DNA from: Acidobacteriota bacterium
GTDB taxonomy: Bacteria > Acidobacteriota > Terriglobia > UBA7540
DNA length: 6,438 nt
Assembly: GCA_021827245.1 (NCBI GenBank)
Contig: JAKAWN010000388.1
Coordinates: 1 to 6,438 of the forward strand
Direction: 5' to 3'
The notes under the pieces were generated by a model. That model did no database searches and was not told the origin of the DNA. It saw nothing but the letters and a program-made list of their open reading frames with translations. The position numbers and the translations under genes are program-made. Of this stretch, positions 6,324 through 6,438 are shown piece by piece; within the stretch, counting starts at the first letter, position 1, and every line of letters starts with the position of its first letter.

Positions 6324-6438
6324 GGTAAGTATCCTCCGGCAAAGCCGGAGGCTTTAGGTTGTGAGCCGCTCAAAGCGGCTATTGGGCGTCGCTAACGCGG
6401 CGCCGTCTTTCGGGGCCACCTTGCGGTGGCTGGTTACC
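6324..6438 (+). ncRNA. structured RNA of four hairpins, candidate HEARO/IscB omega RNA, cut by window edge
   Basis: Four strong hairpins follow one another: CCTCCGGC/GCCGGAGG (6333-6340/6344-6351, 8 bp, loop AAA); AGCCGCT/AGCGGCT (6364-6370/6374-6380, 7 bp, loop CAA); GGCGTCGC/GCGGCGCC (6385-6392/6397-6404, 8 bp with one T-G, loop TAAC, a UMAC-type tetraloop); and GCCACC/GGTGGC (6415-6420/6425-6430, 6 bp, loop TTGC). GGTAA (6324-6328) pairs with TTACC (6434-6438) and closes all four into one multibranch structure. A T-G pair surviving inside a stem is more natural for RNA than for a DNA palindrome. No open frame of convincing coding character crosses it. The architecture suggests a HEARO element, the guide-RNA scaffold preceding iscB (HNH/RuvC nuclease) genes in IS200/IS605-like elements; that gene would lie beyond 6438. 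This is from memory of the family and not a model search. Alternatives are the right end of an IS200/IS605 tnpB element on the minus strand or a REP-like palindrome cluster. Structure confidence is high; the family name is moderate. Confidence 0.55.

Noticed and set aside
6333..6351. Intrinsic terminator for the upstream operon
   Set aside because: The stem is strong but is followed by GCTTTAGG, without a sufficient T-run, and it is part of a larger ordered set of stems.
6333..6430. CRISPR array
   Set aside because: The hairpins differ in sequence and there are no identical direct repeats with regular spacers.
6324..6438. Right end of a tnpB (IS200/IS605) element running on the minus strand
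   Set aside because: The minus-strand reading ends with a hairpin and short tail somewhat like such right ends, and two minus frames are open for a few codons from the edge. No recognisable TnpB residues are seen, and five nested helices is more than I expect for that end. It remains the main alternative and cannot be excluded without the downstream sequence.

Overview
The window looks like bacterial DNA of moderately high GC, with compact genes on the plus strand and GGAGG-type ribosome binding sites. The taxon cannot be fixed from the sequence. A soil or environmental bacterium is a reasonable guess, but this is inference only.

Layout, left to right: (1) the 3' part of a GMC-family FAD oxidoreductase gene that enters from beyond the left edge (1-1292); (2) a 173-base gap with a weak candidate promoter; (3) a 784-residue GMC oxidoreductase (1466-3820) that resembles cholesterol oxidase and carries an extra beta-rich C-terminal domain of about 205 residues; (4) an alpha/beta hydrolase (3861-4892) with Cys, not Ser, at the nucleophile elbow; (5) a calcineurin-like metallophosphoesterase (4924-6207) with the full set of metal-ligand motifs; (6) a non-coding stretch (6208-6438). 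The last ~115 bases of that stretch fold into four consecutive strong hairpins enclosed by a long-range GGTAA/TTACC pairing.

Genes 2 to 4 are separated by only 40 and 31 bases and are probably one transcription unit. The two GMC proteins are homologous to each other. Both carry a C-x5-C-x3-C cluster, the spacing known from the Fe-S-cluster-bearing catalytic subunit of Burkholderia FAD glucose dehydrogenase. They may therefore be dehydrogenases passing electrons to an acceptor and not oxidases using oxygen. The GMC, its C-terminal domain and the Cys-hydrolase follow the same order as very large GMC-hydrolase fusion proteins that I recall from actinobacteria; here they are split into two genes. 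A role in oxidising and cleaving a sterol-like or other hydrophobic alcohol or ester is plausible but not shown.

The most interesting element is the structured RNA candidate at the right edge. Its architecture suggests a HEARO/omega RNA, the guide-RNA scaffold of IscB-type IS200/IS605-like elements. The window stops where an iscB gene would be expected to begin, so this identification is tentative.
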